The notes beneath the pieces were generated by a model. That model was not told the origin of the DNA. It did no database searches and was given only the letters and a program-made list of their open reading frames with translations. Positions 9,770-20,434 of a stretch of DNA of 64,000 nt are shown in pieces. The position numbers and the translations under genes are program-made. The number at the start of each line of letters is the position of its first letter. The first letter of the stretch is position 1. The stretch is taken from positions 1-64,000 of the forward strand of contig JBFLXJ010000002.1 in NCBI GenBank assembly GCA_040757085.1, in the 5' to 3' direction. This DNA is from Bacillota bacterium (GTDB lineage Bacteria > Bacillota > Sulfobacillia > JACIYH01).

Positions 9770-9911
9770 CACATTGCACCCCCACCCTTCCCGGGCGCTC
9801 GATCCGCCCTGGAACCCGCTGCTATCGAGGTGAATGCCGCCACCACAGCACACCCCAGGCGGTCATCCAGCGCCTTCCCCGCCACCCCAGCCCCCGCGCC
9901 GTGCCCCGGCG

Positions 9912-10754
9912 CTACCCGGCGGCGCGACCCCTGCCACGCGGGGAAATAAGACCAGCGCCACGAGCTGCCCGCACCGACAACCCCGCCAGAACGCGGTACA
10001 GAAGCAGGTTCAAGGCCTCGTTCGTCCTGATGGCGAGCATCTCCCGGTCATCGGGCCAGGGACTGCGGGGCACCAATTCGCCGCACACGTCTGCCCCCAC
10101 CAGTTCCCGGGACCTGCGCAACCAGGAGAGCCACCTGGCCAGGTCGGACATAACCAGGGGTCCGCTGCCCCAGGTGGTCCTCGCTTCGCGGAGGACGTCC
10201 TTGTCGATGCTCACGTACACCTTCCGGGTGGGAAAAAGCAGGCTGAACTCCTCCGGCAGCTCCCCGCGCACCTGCACCACCCGCTGAGGAGGAACCACCA
10301 GCAATTTGGCCCCCGTGCTTCCGTCCCCGGACCGGGGTGCCGCAGCCGCCCCCTGCCCCTCGGCTGCCGCCTCGGCTGCCGCCACCACGACCTGCCTCAC
10401 GCGGGGCAACCTGACCACCTTCCCCAGCCATGACCCGCAGGTCACAAAACCGGGGATGCCCGGCTGCCCGTCCAGATGACGGTCGAAAACCAAGACCGTC
10501 AGAGGTTCACGGGCCTTGCGCCTGATTAGGTGGTACGCCAGGTGGTGGAAATCCCCCGTGCCCAGGAAAACCAAAGGCGGCCCCAGGGAGGCCAGCACAC
10601 GACTCGCTCGGGCGAACGTCCACAGCGGCGCCATGTACCTGAGCCCTCGCGCTTCCAGGGCCACGCGTTGGGCGGCCATGCGCCACAGCCGCGCCTGCCA
10701 CCGCAGGGATCCATCCGCGTCTACCACGGCAAACCCGGGATCCGGCACCTTCAT
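9912..10754 (-). CDS. Arginase/agmatinase-fold (ureohydrolase-like) protein
   Basis: 280 residues from ATG 10754. The binuclear-metal pattern of ureohydrolases can be traced: GTGDFHH (in place of GGDHS), DRHLD (as DxHxD) and SIDKD (as SxDxD), which together supply the usual histidine and aspartates. The rest is divergent, and the DP...P segment after the last motif is absent, so the substrate (arginine, agmatine, formiminoglutamate or other) cannot be named. A TATAAT sequence lies at 10812-10817 on the coding strand, and a 14-codon frame ends at the start codon through an ATGA overlap. The gene stands alone between the flavoprotein and hspR genes. Confidence 0.7.
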   Translation of the reverse strand: MKVPDPGFAVVDADGSLRWQARLWRMAAQRVALEARGLRYMAPLWTFARASRVLASLGPPLVFLGTGDFHHLAYHLIRRKAREPLTVLVFDRHLDGQPGIPGFVTCGSWLGKVVRLPRVRQVVVAAAEAAAEGQGAAAAPRSGDGSTGAKLLVVPPQRVVQVRGELPEEFSLLFPTRKVYVSIDKDVLREARTTWGSGPLVMSDLARWLSWLRRSRELVGADVCGELVPRSPWPDDREMLAIRTNEALNLLLYRVLAGLSVRAARGAGLISPRGRGRAAG

Positions 10755-10898
10755 GGCATCAGGACGTTGACGGCACCCGTAAGACCACGGGCCATGCCAT
10801 TCACCGCCTCCATTATACCCATTCCCGCACCAGAAACCTCCCCGGGCCTTCACCGGGTGCCATTTTATGCCAGGGGCAAGTCCCCGCGAAAGGTGGTG

Positions 10899-11801
10899 TC
10901 AGGAGGGCGGGGATATCCACCAGTTGTCCATAGCCCGGTACCGGTCGCGTAACGGGCGGATGGCACCCCGTCGGGCCAGGTACAACTCGCGCGTGCTCGT
11001 GACCCAGCCCTCAATGTGTTCGCGGGCGGGGACCGGGTCCCACCGGTGCCCATGGGGACCGGGCGTAACGAATTCACCCACCCCGCCCGGGTGCAACGGC
11101 GCCCGACACGAGCACAGCGGGCACTCCACCTCACCCCGGCCCACCCGCAGCACCTGGCTGCCACAGAACGGGCAGGCAAAAATCCCTCCCTCAAAACGGG
11201 CAGCGCGCTTGCTGGCAGGCGTCTGGAAGGCCGATGCCGCGCCGGCGGGCGCTTCTTCAGCAACGACGAGGCGCCCCAGGGCGCGGGCCCGTTCCATCAG
11301 TCCTTCCTCCAGCAACACCTCCCCCGGGCCGGGGGCGTAGGCCTCCAGCCAGCCCACCGGATGGGCCTGCATGGCAAGCAGGAGCAGGTTGAGCAGGCCG
11401 GCACCGAAGGGATTCCATCCCCGCAGGCCGGCCACGCTGATGGCAGCACCCCGGCGCCCCCGCCTCCCCAGCTCCTCCACCTGGTGACCGAGCATGAGGT
11501 AACGATCCAGGACAAGCTTGATCACTCCCGCCGGCCCCAGAACGTAGGTGGGGGCCCCCACCACGAGGGCATCAGCAGCCGTCATCTGCTCGAACAACCA
11601 GGGCACGTCGTCGCCCAGCCGACACGGGCGACGGCTGAAGACGCAGGACATGCAGCCGTCGCACGGGAGGATGCGCAGGTCGGTGAGCCTCACCATGGCC
11701 ACCTCGGCTCCGGCCTCCTGCGCCCCCGCCAGCGCTTCCTTGACCAGGATTTCCGTGTTGCCGAGGCGGCGCGCCGAACCCACCAGACCCAGCACCTTCA
11801 T
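10899..11801 (-). CDS. Iron-sulfur flavoprotein (NADPH-dependent FMN reductase fold) with C-terminal zinc ribbon
   Basis: 300 residues from ATG 11801 (GGGGGAG site upstream). The N-terminal flavodoxin-like domain begins with GLVGSARRLGNTE (FMN phosphate loop). A cysteine cluster CDGCMSCVFSRRPC at about residues 48-61 is typical of Isf-type [4Fe-4S] flavoproteins, and GAPTYVLGPAGVIK matches the family. After about residue 200 there is a CPFC...CPLCSC zinc-ribbon-like module and an unrecognised tail. Isf proteins pass electrons between ferredoxin and other carriers. Last gene of the Rex/mutase/dehydrogenase run, so it may serve as an electron carrier for the acyl-CoA dehydrogenase (inference). 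Confidence 0.8.
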   Translation of the reverse strand: MKVLGLVGSARRLGNTEILVKEALAGAQEAGAEVAMVRLTDLRILPCDGCMSCVFSRRPCRLGDDVPWLFEQMTAADALVVGAPTYVLGPAGVIKLVLDRYLMLGHQVEELGRRGRRGAAISVAGLRGWNPFGAGLLNLLLLAMQAHPVGWLEAYAPGPGEVLLEEGLMERARALGRLVVAEEAPAGAASAFQTPASKRAARFEGGIFACPFCGSQVLRVGRGEVECPLCSCRAPLHPGGVGEFVTPGPHGHRWDPVPAREHIEGWVTSTRELYLARRGAIRPLRDRYRAMDNWWISPPS

Positions 11802-11900
11802 GGCACCCACTCTCCCCCGGGGCAACACCTGACGGAGCATCCCCATCCGTAGCTCATGACGGTAAGCACCACGTGCCCGACGACAATGTCAGATAAATCC

Positions 11901-13034
11901 TCAACGGAAAAGTTGGCCCGCGATTACCACCCGCATGATTTCGGAGGTCCCCTCGTAGATCTCCGTCACCTTGACGTCGCGCATGAGGCGCTCCACGGTA
12001 TAGTCCCGCAGGTACCCGTACCCGCCGTGGATCTGCACCGCTTCCTCACAGCAGCGCATGGCCATGCGGGTGGCAAAGAGCTTGGCCTGGGCCGCCTCTC
12101 TGGTGAACCGCTCCCCCCGGTCGGCCAGGGAGGCCGCCCGGTGACACAGCAGGCGGGCGGCATCGATGTCGGTGGCCATGTCCACCAGCTTCCACTGGAT
12201 ACCCTGGAAGTTCAGGATGGGCTGTCCGAACTGCTCGCGTTTGCGGGCGTAATCGCGGGCCCGCTCGTATGCGGCTCGCGCTATCCCGATCGCCTGGGCG
12301 GCAATGCCCACCCTTCCCCGATCCAGCCCCGACAGGGCGATCCTGAACCCCTCCCCCTCACGCCCCAGCCGGTTTTCCTCCGGGACCCGGCATCCCTCCA
12401 GGTAGACGGCAGTGGTGACGGACGCGCGCAGGCCCATCTTCTCGAGGGGTGGTCCGAAGGAAATACCGGGCCGCTCCTTCTCGACCAGGAAGGCGGTGAG
12501 GCCGCGCGACCCCTGGGTGCGGTCGGTAGAAGCTATCACCAGATATAACCCGGCCACGCCCCCGTTGGTGATGAACATCTTTTGGCCGTCCAGTATGTAC
12601 CAGGAACCTTCCCGGCGGGCGGTGGTCTGCAAGGCCCCGGCGTCGGATCCGGCGCCGGGCTCGGTGAGGCAAAACGCCCCCAGCACTTCGGCCTTCCCCA
12701 GGGCGGGAAGAAAGCGGCGCTTCTGCTCCTCCGTCCCCCAGGCCAGGATGGATCCCGCCACCAGGGCGCTGTGCACTCCCCAGATGAGCGCACAGGAGGC
12801 GCAGGCGCGGGCGACTTCCTCCATGCAGACGGCATAGGCCAGCAGTCCCTGCCCCATCCCGCCGTATTCAGGTGGGAGCATAAGGCCGAAGTAGCCCTCG
12901 TCGGCCAGCCGCCGCACGCTCTCCCAGGGGAAAGAGGCCTCGCGGTCACACACTGCCGCCCGCGGTTCCAGTTCCCGGCTGGCGAGCTCGGCCACCCTGC
13001 GCCGCAACTCTTCGTACTGGCTGTCCACGATCAC
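11901..13034 (-). CDS. Acyl-CoA dehydrogenase (short/branched-chain type)
   Basis: 377 residues from GTG 13034, normal length for the family. Visible motifs are the FAD/acyl-CoA loops FCLTEPGAGSDAG and KMFITNGG, an REQFGQPILNFQG segment, IHGGYGYLRDY, and the C-terminal YEGTSEIMR carrying the catalytic glutamate. This arrangement is typical of butyryl- and short-branched acyl-CoA dehydrogenases. It oxidises acyl-CoA to enoyl-CoA with FAD and passes electrons to ETF or another acceptor; no etfAB is nearby. It follows the acyl-CoA mutase genes on the same strand, so an (iso)butyryl-CoA substrate is likely (inference). Confidence 0.92.
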   Translation of the reverse strand: MIVDSQYEELRRRVAELASRELEPRAAVCDREASFPWESVRRLADEGYFGLMLPPEYGGMGQGLLAYAVCMEEVARACASCALIWGVHSALVAGSILAWGTEEQKRRFLPALGKAEVLGAFCLTEPGAGSDAGALQTTARREGSWYILDGQKMFITNGGVAGLYLVIASTDRTQGSRGLTAFLVEKERPGISFGPPLEKMGLRASVTTAVYLEGCRVPEENRLGREGEGFRIALSGLDRGRVGIAAQAIGIARAAYERARDYARKREQFGQPILNFQGIQWKLVDMATDIDAARLLCHRAASLADRGERFTREAAQAKLFATRMAMRCCEEAVQIHGGYGYLRDYTVERLMRDVKVTEIYEGTSEIMRVVIAGQLFR

Positions 13035-13125
13035 CCCGTCAAGCCCCCCTTCTTGAAGCCCGTCCCTTCCGAGATCTCTCTGGTCACACTGCACGAGGCA
13101 CAACGGCCCCACCCGTCTACGCGGG

Positions 13126-14061
13126 TCAGCTCCGGATACCGTCGGCCAGCATGGCGGCGGCCGTGTAGGGATCGATCCTGCGGGCGGCCACCTCCTCCAG
13201 CAGCCCCGGCACGAGGCCCCGTTCCCCAGCCCGGCGCCAGGCTTCTTCCAGCAGCCGGGCGGTGAGGATGCCCCTCACCTCGGCCTCCGCCCGTGCCTTC
13301 ATCTTGTCCCGCCAGAGTCCCGTCTGCCGGGCAAAATCCCGGTGATTCATCAGGGCCTGCCACAGCTCGGGGACCCCTGAGCCTTCCCGGGCCACCGTGA
13401 GCAGCACCGGGGGACGCCAGGCACGAGAGCCTGCCAGGTCGAGCATGGCCTCGAGTTCCCGGGCCAGGCGAGCCGCTCCCTCCTGGTCGGCCTTGTTCAC
13501 GGCAAACACGTCCCCGATCTCCATGATGCCGGCCTTGAAAACCTGCACCTCATCGCCCATGCCGGGGGTTACCAAAACCAGGGTGGTGTGGGCGTAACGC
13601 ATGATATCCACTTCCGCCTGCCCCGCCCCCACGGTTTCCACAAAGATAACCTCGAAACCCGCGGCATCCAGCAGCCACACCACATCACCCGTGGCCCGCG
13701 ACAGGCCCCCCAGAGAGCCCCGTGTAGCCAGGCTGCGGATGAAGACGCCTTCGTCCAGGGCGTGCTCCTGCATGCGGAGCCGGTCTCCCAGGAGCGCCCC
13801 ACCGGTGAAGGGGCTGGTGGGGTCTACCGCCACCACCCCCACGGTGAAACCCTGGCGGCGGCAGTGGCCCGTCAGGGCCCCCACCAGGGTACTCTTTCCT
13901 GCCCCGGGGGCTCCGGTGACACCCACGACAAAGGCATTCCCGGTATGCGGGAACGCCTCTTTCACCAGTTGCCGACCTTCTTCGCCCCCGTCCTCAACCC
14001 TGGAAATGGCCCGGGCCAGGGCCCGCCGATTGCCGCGCCTGATCTCGTCTACTAGCGACAT
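13126..14061 (-). CDS. meaB: Acyl-CoA mutase G-protein chaperone MeaB (ArgK family)
   Basis: 311 residues. SIMIBI-class GTPase with Walker [10 protein letters not shown] at about residues 50-58, a [15 protein letters not shown] switch, the [11 protein letters not shown] region and the NKAD guanine-specificity motif. MeaB loads and protects B12-dependent acyl-CoA mutases and helps to exchange damaged cobalamin. Its ATG lies inside the end of the B12-subunit gene (10-nt overlap), so mutase and chaperone are translationally coupled. Confidence 0.95.
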   Translation of the reverse strand: MSLVDEIRRGNRRALARAISRVEDGGEEGRQLVKEAFPHTGNAFVVGVTGAPGAGKSTLVGALTGHCRRQGFTVGVVAVDPTSPFTGGALLGDRLRMQEHALDEGVFIRSLATRGSLGGLSRATGDVVWLLDAAGFEVIFVETVGAGQAEVDIMRYAHTTLVLVTPGMGDEVQVFKAGIMEIGDVFAVNKADQEGAARLARELEAMLDLAGSRAWRPPVLLTVAREGSGVPELWQALMNHRDFARQTGLWRDKMKARAEAEVRGILTARLLEEAWRRAGERGLVPGLLEEVAARRIDPYTAAAMLADGIRS

Positions 14062-14459
14062 TCCTGTCCCTGCAACCTCTCCTTGACGAACCGGGCGATT
14101 GCTTCCGTCGAAGTTCCCGGCCCGAACACGGCCGCCACGCCGTGTTCCTGCAAGAACGGCACGTCCTCCTCCGGGATTATACCACCCACCAGCACCAGGA
14201 CGTCTTCCCTGCCCTTTTCCCGCAGCAGTTCCACCACCCGCGGCACCAGGGTGTTGTGAGCCCCGGAGAGGATGCTCAGTCCTACCACGTCCACGTCCTC
14301 CTGCACCGCCGTCTCGGCGATCTGCTCCGGAGTCTGGTGCAGGCCGGTGTAGATGACCTCCATGCCGGCATCACGCAGGGCCCGCGCCACCACCTTCGCC
14401 CCCCGGTCGTGGCTGTCCAGCCCGGGCTTGGCAATCAAAACGCGCACCGGCCGCTTCAC
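14052..14459 (-). CDS. icmB: Acyl-CoA mutase small subunit, adenosylcobalamin-binding
   Basis: 135 residues from GTG 14459 (GGGGGTGAAAGG upstream). A Rossmann-like B12-binding domain with the base-off/His-on signature: DSHDRG (DxHxxG) at about residues 14-19, LSILSGAH, and VGGIIP. It supplies the cofactor to the large subunit encoded 20 bp upstream. The separate small subunit is the arrangement of isobutyryl-CoA mutase IcmA/IcmB and of archaeal-type methylmalonyl-CoA mutases. The symbol icmB follows from the large-subunit active-site residues; mcmB would be the name if the substrate is methylmalonyl-CoA. Confidence 0.85.
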   Translation of the reverse strand: MKRPVRVLIAKPGLDSHDRGAKVVARALRDAGMEVIYTGLHQTPEQIAETAVQEDVDVVGLSILSGAHNTLVPRVVELLREKGREDVLVLVGGIIPEEDVPFLQEHGVAAVFGPGTSTEAIARFVKERLQGQECR

Positions 14460-14479
14460 CCTTTCACCCCCACTGAACC

Positions 14480-16084
<1,605 letters not shown>

Positions 16085-16119
16085 GTTAATCCCCTCCCCC
16101 TAATGGTGTCGCCTTGCCG

Positions 16120-16755
16120 CTACAGGTAGAAAGCCAGTTGCTCCAGTTCCAGACTTACGTCAGATTGCTGCAGGTGGACCTGAGGAGGGACCTGCAGTTT
16201 GCAGGGAGCAAAGTTGAGGATGGCCCGTACCCCGCCCGCAACGCAGAGGTCTGCCACGGCTTGGGCCGCGGAAGCAGGCACGGCGATCATCATGATTTTC
16301 AGCTTCAATTCCCGGGCCAGGGTGGGGATGGAAGAGGACGGCGAAACCTCCACGTTGTCGATCCGGCTGCCCACCTTGGCGGGGTCGTTGTCGAACAGGG
16401 CTACCAGGCGAAAGGGATAATTCTGGTCGGCCGCCCAGCGCCTCAGGGTGTACCGGGCCAGGGCCGTGCCCAGTTCACCCACGCCCACGATGCCCACGTT
16501 GAGCGGGCGGCTGATGTTCAGGATGCGGCGCAGCTCATCACGCAAAAAGCGGGCCTGGTACCCCACACCCTGTTTCCCAAACTCGCCAAAAAGAGCCAGA
16601 TCCTTGCGCACCTGGGCTGCCGACACGCCGGCTCTATCCCCCAGCTCCTGCGAGGAGATAAAGCGGTCGTGATCGCCGGGCCCCAGTTCCTCCAGCACGC
16701 GCAAATACATGGCCAGCCTGCGCACCACTACGTCGGGGACCCGCCTTCTCCGCAC
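16120..16755 (-). CDS. rex: Redox-sensing transcriptional repressor Rex
   Basis: 211 residues. N-terminal winged helix with RFISSQELGDRAGVSAAQVRKDLA (shown here only as a position guide, about residues 31-54), then the FGEFGKQGVGY segment typical of Rex, and an NAD(H) Rossmann domain with GVGELG at about residues 92-97. Rex senses NADH/NAD+ and releases DNA when NADH is high. It controls fermentative and butyrate genes in Clostridia. Starts at GTG 16755 behind GAGGGGGG. It heads the mutase/dehydrogenase run (35-bp gap to icmA). I did not find a clear TTGTGA-N6-TCACAA operator nearby. Confidence 0.95.
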   Translation of the reverse strand: MRRRRVPDVVVRRLAMYLRVLEELGPGDHDRFISSQELGDRAGVSAAQVRKDLALFGEFGKQGVGYQARFLRDELRRILNISRPLNVGIVGVGELGTALARYTLRRWAADQNYPFRLVALFDNDPAKVGSRIDNVEVSPSSSIPTLARELKLKIMMIAVPASAAQAVADLCVAGGVRAILNFAPCKLQVPPQVHLQQSDVSLELEQLAFYL

Positions 16756-16865
16756 CGGTAGCCCCCCTCGCCGGCTGGATTTGGCCCTTCATCCAGACTA
16801 TTCTACGGAGGCCGGCCCCTTCCCTGTTTGAAGTACCCGACCCCACTACCTCAAGCGGGACCACC

Positions 16866-17753
16866 CTACCCCCCGCTGGCTCCAGAGCGGGTACGGGGCA
16901 CGGTTCCCCAGTGCAGGGCCGCCACACCAGGGGGCAGCACGCGGTACTGCACCTCCGTCAGACCGGCTGCTGCGAATGCGGCCGCCAGATCCCCCAGGTC
17001 TGGCAGGTAGGCCAGCGACCGGGGAAGGTAACTGTAAGGACGCAAGGGGCCCCCGGCCACCGGCCGCCTGAACCCGGCCAGCAACCCCAGCAGGGGTACG
17101 ACGGTGTAAAAGTACGGGTAAAACCAGGCTCGCACCCAGCGGGAGGGAGGCCGGCACACTTCCAGGGCAACCACCCTCCCCCCCGGCCTCACCACTCGCG
17201 CCATCTCGGCCAGGCAGCGGGGAATGTCGCTCACGTTGCGCAGTGCAAACCCGATGGCGGCACAGTCGAAGGACCCGTCCGGGAAAGGCAGCTGCAGGGC
17301 ATCCCCCGTCACGAAGTGGATCTCGACCGGTTCACCTTCTGCGGAGGCGAACTCCAGCGAGCCGGGGCCCGCGTGCCGGCCCCTGCCGGGCCCGGTACGG
17401 CCGGTGCGAGTGGCCTGCCAGTGAGCGGCTTTGCCGCGCGCGATGGCCAGCATGCGGGGTGAGAAGTCGAGCCCCACCACCCGGCCCCCGGGCGCTACCT
17501 GCCGGGCCATGATGAGGGCGAGTTCGCCGGTTCCGCAGCACACATCCAGGGCCGCCTGCCCGGGCCGCAGGAAGGTGACCTGTGCGAAACACCGCTGCCA
17601 GCGCAAAACATAACCCCCCGTCATCACGGTGTTCATGAGATCGTACCGGGGGGCAATGGTGTCAAAAAGCTTCCGCACGAAGGCCTCCTTTTCCTGCCCC
17701 GGGCGTGGCAGCCCGCCGCCATCACCGCTTTGCCGGTCGGATTGGGGGTGCAC
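16866..17753 (-). CDS. menG: Demethylmenaquinone methyltransferase (UbiE/MenG family)
   Basis: 295 residues from GTG 17753, which has GGAGGTGG 9 nt upstream. An alternative ATG at 17852 overlaps the permease stop (ATGA) but lacks a ribosome site. Class I SAM methyltransferase: LFDTIAPRYDLMN (UbiE/MenG signature), DVCCGTGELAL (SAM loop), FPDGSFDCAAIGFALRN and the RVVRPGGRVVALE post-motif. A Gly/Arg-rich insert of about 25 residues sits between motifs I and II, and the protein is longer than usual (about 235). It performs the last methylation of menaquinone. Downstream end of the UbiD/UbiA/ABC operon. Confidence 0.88.
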   Translation of the reverse strand: MHPQSDRQSGDGGGLPRPGQEKEAFVRKLFDTIAPRYDLMNTVMTGGYVLRWQRCFAQVTFLRPGQAALDVCCGTGELALIMARQVAPGGRVVGLDFSPRMLAIARGKAAHWQATRTGRTGPGRGRHAGPGSLEFASAEGEPVEIHFVTGDALQLPFPDGSFDCAAIGFALRNVSDIPRCLAEMARVVRPGGRVVALEVCRPPSRWVRAWFYPYFYTVVPLLGLLAGFRRPVAGGPLRPYSYLPRSLAYLPDLGDLAAAFAAAGLTEVQYRVLPPGVAALHWGTVPRTRSGASGG

Positions 17754-17848
17754 ACCGGGGCCACCTCCATGCGGCCCGGGCTGCGGCGCCGGGGCGAGGC
17801 CAGCCGTCCGGTGTGGGGGTAGCCGGGCGGGGGCGGTCTTGCGGGAGG

Positions 17849-18649
17849 TCATACGAAGCGCCACGGGCAGGCTACCCGTTCCAGCAGGTCGAGTACAAGG
17901 TACAGGCCCATCCCCAGGGCCGCCATGGCCAGCACGCCGGCAAACACGTCGTCCCACCCCAGCCTGGTCCAGGCCAGCATGATGAAGTAGCCGATCCCGC
18001 TCTGGGAAGCCCACGTTTCCGCCAGGAAGAGTACGGCGATGGCGGTGCCCAGCCCCACCCGCAGGGACGTGAAGACGGCGGGCAGCACCGCCGGCCATAC
18101 CACATGCCGGTACACATCCAGCGCGGACGCCCCCAGGGAGCGCATGGAATGCAGAAACTGAGGGGACAGGCACCGGGAGGCGTCGCGCGTACCCACCAGC
18201 ACCTGAAAGAACACCACCAGCCACACCATGAAGATGCGGGCGGCATCCCCCAAGCCCAGTACCGCCATCACGACCGGGAGGAAGACGCTCTTGGGGACCG
18301 GATACGTCAGGTAGATGGCGGGTCCCGCCAGGCGGTCGGCGGCGCGCGCCTGACCGAGCACCAGCCCCAGGGGGACAGCAGTGACTGCGGCCAGGGAGAG
18401 ACTGGCCACCACCCGCCACGTGGATACCGCGGTGTGGTACCCAAGGCCCTGCCCCCAGGAGCGCACCAGGGCACCCACGGCCGCTACCGGAGTAGGCAGA
18501 GCCGGGAGGGCGAGCACCGCGCTCATCACCCACCAGGTCCCCAGGAGGAACGCCAGGACGAACAGGTAGGGGAATATCCTGCGCTCACCCAACCGCGACC
18601 CTCCCCCGGTTGACGCGACGCCCTCATTCCCGCGGGCAAGATCAGGCAC
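17849..18649 (-). CDS. ABC transporter permease (NitT/TauT family)
   Basis: 266 residues with about six membrane helices and the cytoplasmic EAA loop RSLGASALDVYRHVVWPAVLP-like at about residues 165-185. Related to SsuC, TauC and ThiX permeases for sulfonates, nitrate and thiamine precursors. Starts at GTG 18649 and overlaps the ATPase stop by 8 bp, so it is translationally coupled. It forms a complete importer with the two upstream genes. The substrate is not evident. Confidence 0.9.
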   Translation of the reverse strand: MPDLARGNEGVASTGGGSRLGERRIFPYLFVLAFLLGTWWVMSAVLALPALPTPVAAVGALVRSWGQGLGYHTAVSTWRVVASLSLAAVTAVPLGLVLGQARAADRLAGPAIYLTYPVPKSVFLPVVMAVLGLGDAARIFMVWLVVFFQVLVGTRDASRCLSPQFLHSMRSLGASALDVYRHVVWPAVLPAVFTSLRVGLGTAIAVLFLAETWASQSGIGYFIMLAWTRLGWDDVFAGVLAMAALGMGLYLVLDLLERVACPWRFV

Positions 18650-19391
18650 TGCGGGCCACCGTCCCCGGACGGCACATCTCCCGCAGCCTGGTACACAGGG
18701 CCAGGAACTGCGGCGATGCCCGGTAGCCGGGCTGCAGCGCGCCCGGGTTGCTCACCTGATGGGTGATCCGGCCGGGCCCCATCACCAGTACCTTCTGCCC
18801 CAGGAACGCAGCCTCGGCGATGTCGTGGGTCACCAGCACGGCCGTGATCTCTCCCCGCCGGAATACCTCTGCTACCAGTTCCTGCATACCCTCCCGGGTG
18901 AGGGCATCCAGGGACGAAAACGGCTCGTCCATGAGCAGGAGGTCCGGCTGCAACGCCAGGGCACGGGCGATGGCCACCCGCTGCCGCTGTCCCCCGCTGA
19001 GCTGCGCGGGAAACCGGTCCCGCAGTTCCCACAGGCCCAGTTCCCGCAGCAGCCTTTCCACCAGCGGGCGCTCCGCCGGCAGCCGTCCCCGGATCTGCAG
19101 CCCCAGAGCGGCGTTGGCCCACACTGTCTTCCAGGGGAAGAGGCCGTAGTCCTGCAGGATGAGGGCCGTCCGTTCGCGGGGACCCCGCACCGGCTGGCCG
19201 TCCACCCGCGCTTCGCCGAAGCGGGGAGGGAGGAGCCCCGCCAGGACGTGCAGCAGGGTGGTCTTGCCGCAACCGGAGGGACCGATGATGGCACAGGTAC
19301 TCCCCCGGGGGATGGAAAAGGACACGCCCGCCAGCGCCACCACGGGCGGTCGCCCCGGATATTCCACGTGGAGATCCCTGACCTCGATCAC
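18642..19391 (-). CDS. ABC transporter ATP-binding protein (NitT/TauT family)
   Basis: 249 residues: Walker A GPSGCGKTT at about 38-46, Q-loop LILQDYGLFPWKTV, signature LSGGQRQR, Walker B LLLMDEPFSSLD and the H-loop VTHDIAEAAF. The FPWKTV Q-loop context is typical of SsuB/TauB-type importers. Starts at GTG 19391 and shares GTGA with the stop of the binding-protein gene. Powers the importer. Confidence 0.95.
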   Translation of the reverse strand: MIEVRDLHVEYPGRPPVVALAGVSFSIPRGSTCAIIGPSGCGKTTLLHVLAGLLPPRFGEARVDGQPVRGPRERTALILQDYGLFPWKTVWANAALGLQIRGRLPAERPLVERLLRELGLWELRDRFPAQLSGGQRQRVAIARALALQPDLLLMDEPFSSLDALTREGMQELVAEVFRRGEITAVLVTHDIAEAAFLGQKVLVMGPGRITHQVSNPGALQPGYRASPQFLALCTRLREMCRPGTVARSA

Positions 19392-20392
19392 TTGGCCGCC
19401 TCCGCCGCAAAGCGCCCGTCGATCAGATCCTCGTAACGCAGGGGCTGCTTGAGAAGGCCCTTCTCCCCCAGCCAGTTGAGGGCGTCTTCCACCTGCGTGC
19501 GGGTGGGCAGCACCAGACCGGGGAAGTTCAGGGTGCGGTACCAGTCCAGCACTTCCTTGGGGACACCGGCCTTCTCGGTGAGCAAATTGGAGAAAGCCAT
19601 GGGGTCGGCGTTGATGTCTGCCACGGCACGGGCATATGCCCGCATCGCCTTCTTCACCTGCTCCGCCTTCTCCTCGAGCACGCTGCTCCGGAAAAGGACC
19701 ACGGCCTGCGAGATGTTGTCGGCGGTGTCATCGACGACCAGGTGAGCCCCCCGCTTCTCCGCCAGGGCGGCAAAGGGATCGGGGAGGGCCGCCGCCGGCA
19801 CCTTCCCCGCCATGAGCAGTTCGAAGCGCACCGGGATCTTGGCCACCGCCATGGTCTTGATCTCGTCCGCCCGGAAACCGCGGTTCCGGAGGAGCCGGGT
19901 GACCGTGTACTCGATCAGGGAGTTGGGGGAGACGGCGATCTCCTTGCCCCGGAGGTCGTCCACGGTGAGGGTGGTCCCGGGCGGGCTGAGGATGGCGATC
20001 CGCCCCTCCGTCCCTTTCGCCCCCAGGGTGAGGCTGACCACGCCCACCCGCGTTCCGCCCGCGTGGAGCAGGGCCACCGCGACCAGGTCCGCCACTGCCC
20101 CGTCGATTTCTCCTGCCGTGAGTGCGGCATCGCGTTCCGCAGCGCTGGCGAACGTCTTCAGGTTCACCGTCACGCCTTCCTGTTTGAAGTAGCCCTGACG
20201 CTCGGCCACCCAGAACGGCAGAGTGTCCTCGATGGGAATGAGTCCCAGGGTGAGGGCGGGCGGGGCGGGTGGACGTGCACATCCCGCCAGCGTGGCGCCC
20301 ACAAGCGCCACCAAACATGCCCCCAAGACACACAACCGCGCGCTCACGCCCCTCACGCGCCTCACGTTGCCCACACTACTCGCACCGCTCAT
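19388..20392 (-). CDS. ABC transporter substrate-binding lipoprotein (SsuA/THI5-like)
   Basis: 334 residues with a lipoprotein signal (hydrophobic segment ending in LAGC, cysteine at about residue 38). The mature protein begins LTLGLIPIEDTLPFWVAERQGYF, the standard opening of NMT1/THI5/SsuA-like periplasmic-binding folds (here about residues 47-70). Expected on the outer face of the membrane, capturing a small organic molecule for the ATPase/permease pair encoded downstream. It sits between the prenyltransferase gene and menG; the menaquinone enzymes MqnA/MqnD have a related fold, but this protein is exported and is not an MqnA. Confidence 0.85.
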   Translation of the reverse strand: MSGASSVGNVRRVRGVSARLCVLGACLVALVGATLAGCARPPAPPALTLGLIPIEDTLPFWVAERQGYFKQEGVTVNLKTFASAAERDAALTAGEIDGAVADLVAVALLHAGGTRVGVVSLTLGAKGTEGRIAILSPPGTTLTVDDLRGKEIAVSPNSLIEYTVTRLLRNRGFRADEIKTMAVAKIPVRFELLMAGKVPAAALPDPFAALAEKRGAHLVVDDTADNISQAVVLFRSSVLEEKAEQVKKAMRAYARAVADINADPMAFSNLLTEKAGVPKEVLDWYRTLNFPGLVLPTRTQVEDALNWLGEKGLLKQPLRYEDLIDGRFAAEAAK

Positions 20393-20434
20393 TGCGCCTC
20401 GTCCTCCCTCATCCTCGTCCCAGCTCGGCTTCCC

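Noticed and set aside
9700-9790. CIRCE or HAIR heat-shock operator at the hspR promoter
   Set aside because: Neither the CIRCE repeat nor a CTTGAGT-N7-ACTCAAG pattern is present. Only an imperfect ATAAG/CTTAT repeat can be seen.
16085-16119. Rex-binding site in front of icmA
   Set aside because: No TTGTGA/TCACAA palindrome in this gap or upstream of rex.
17754-18533. Long N-terminal extension of MenG (open frame to 18533)
   Set aside because: That part is antisense-free but lies inside the ABC permease gene in another frame, is Gly/Arg/Pro-rich, and has no domain. The GTG at 17753 with a GGAGGTGG site explains the gene.
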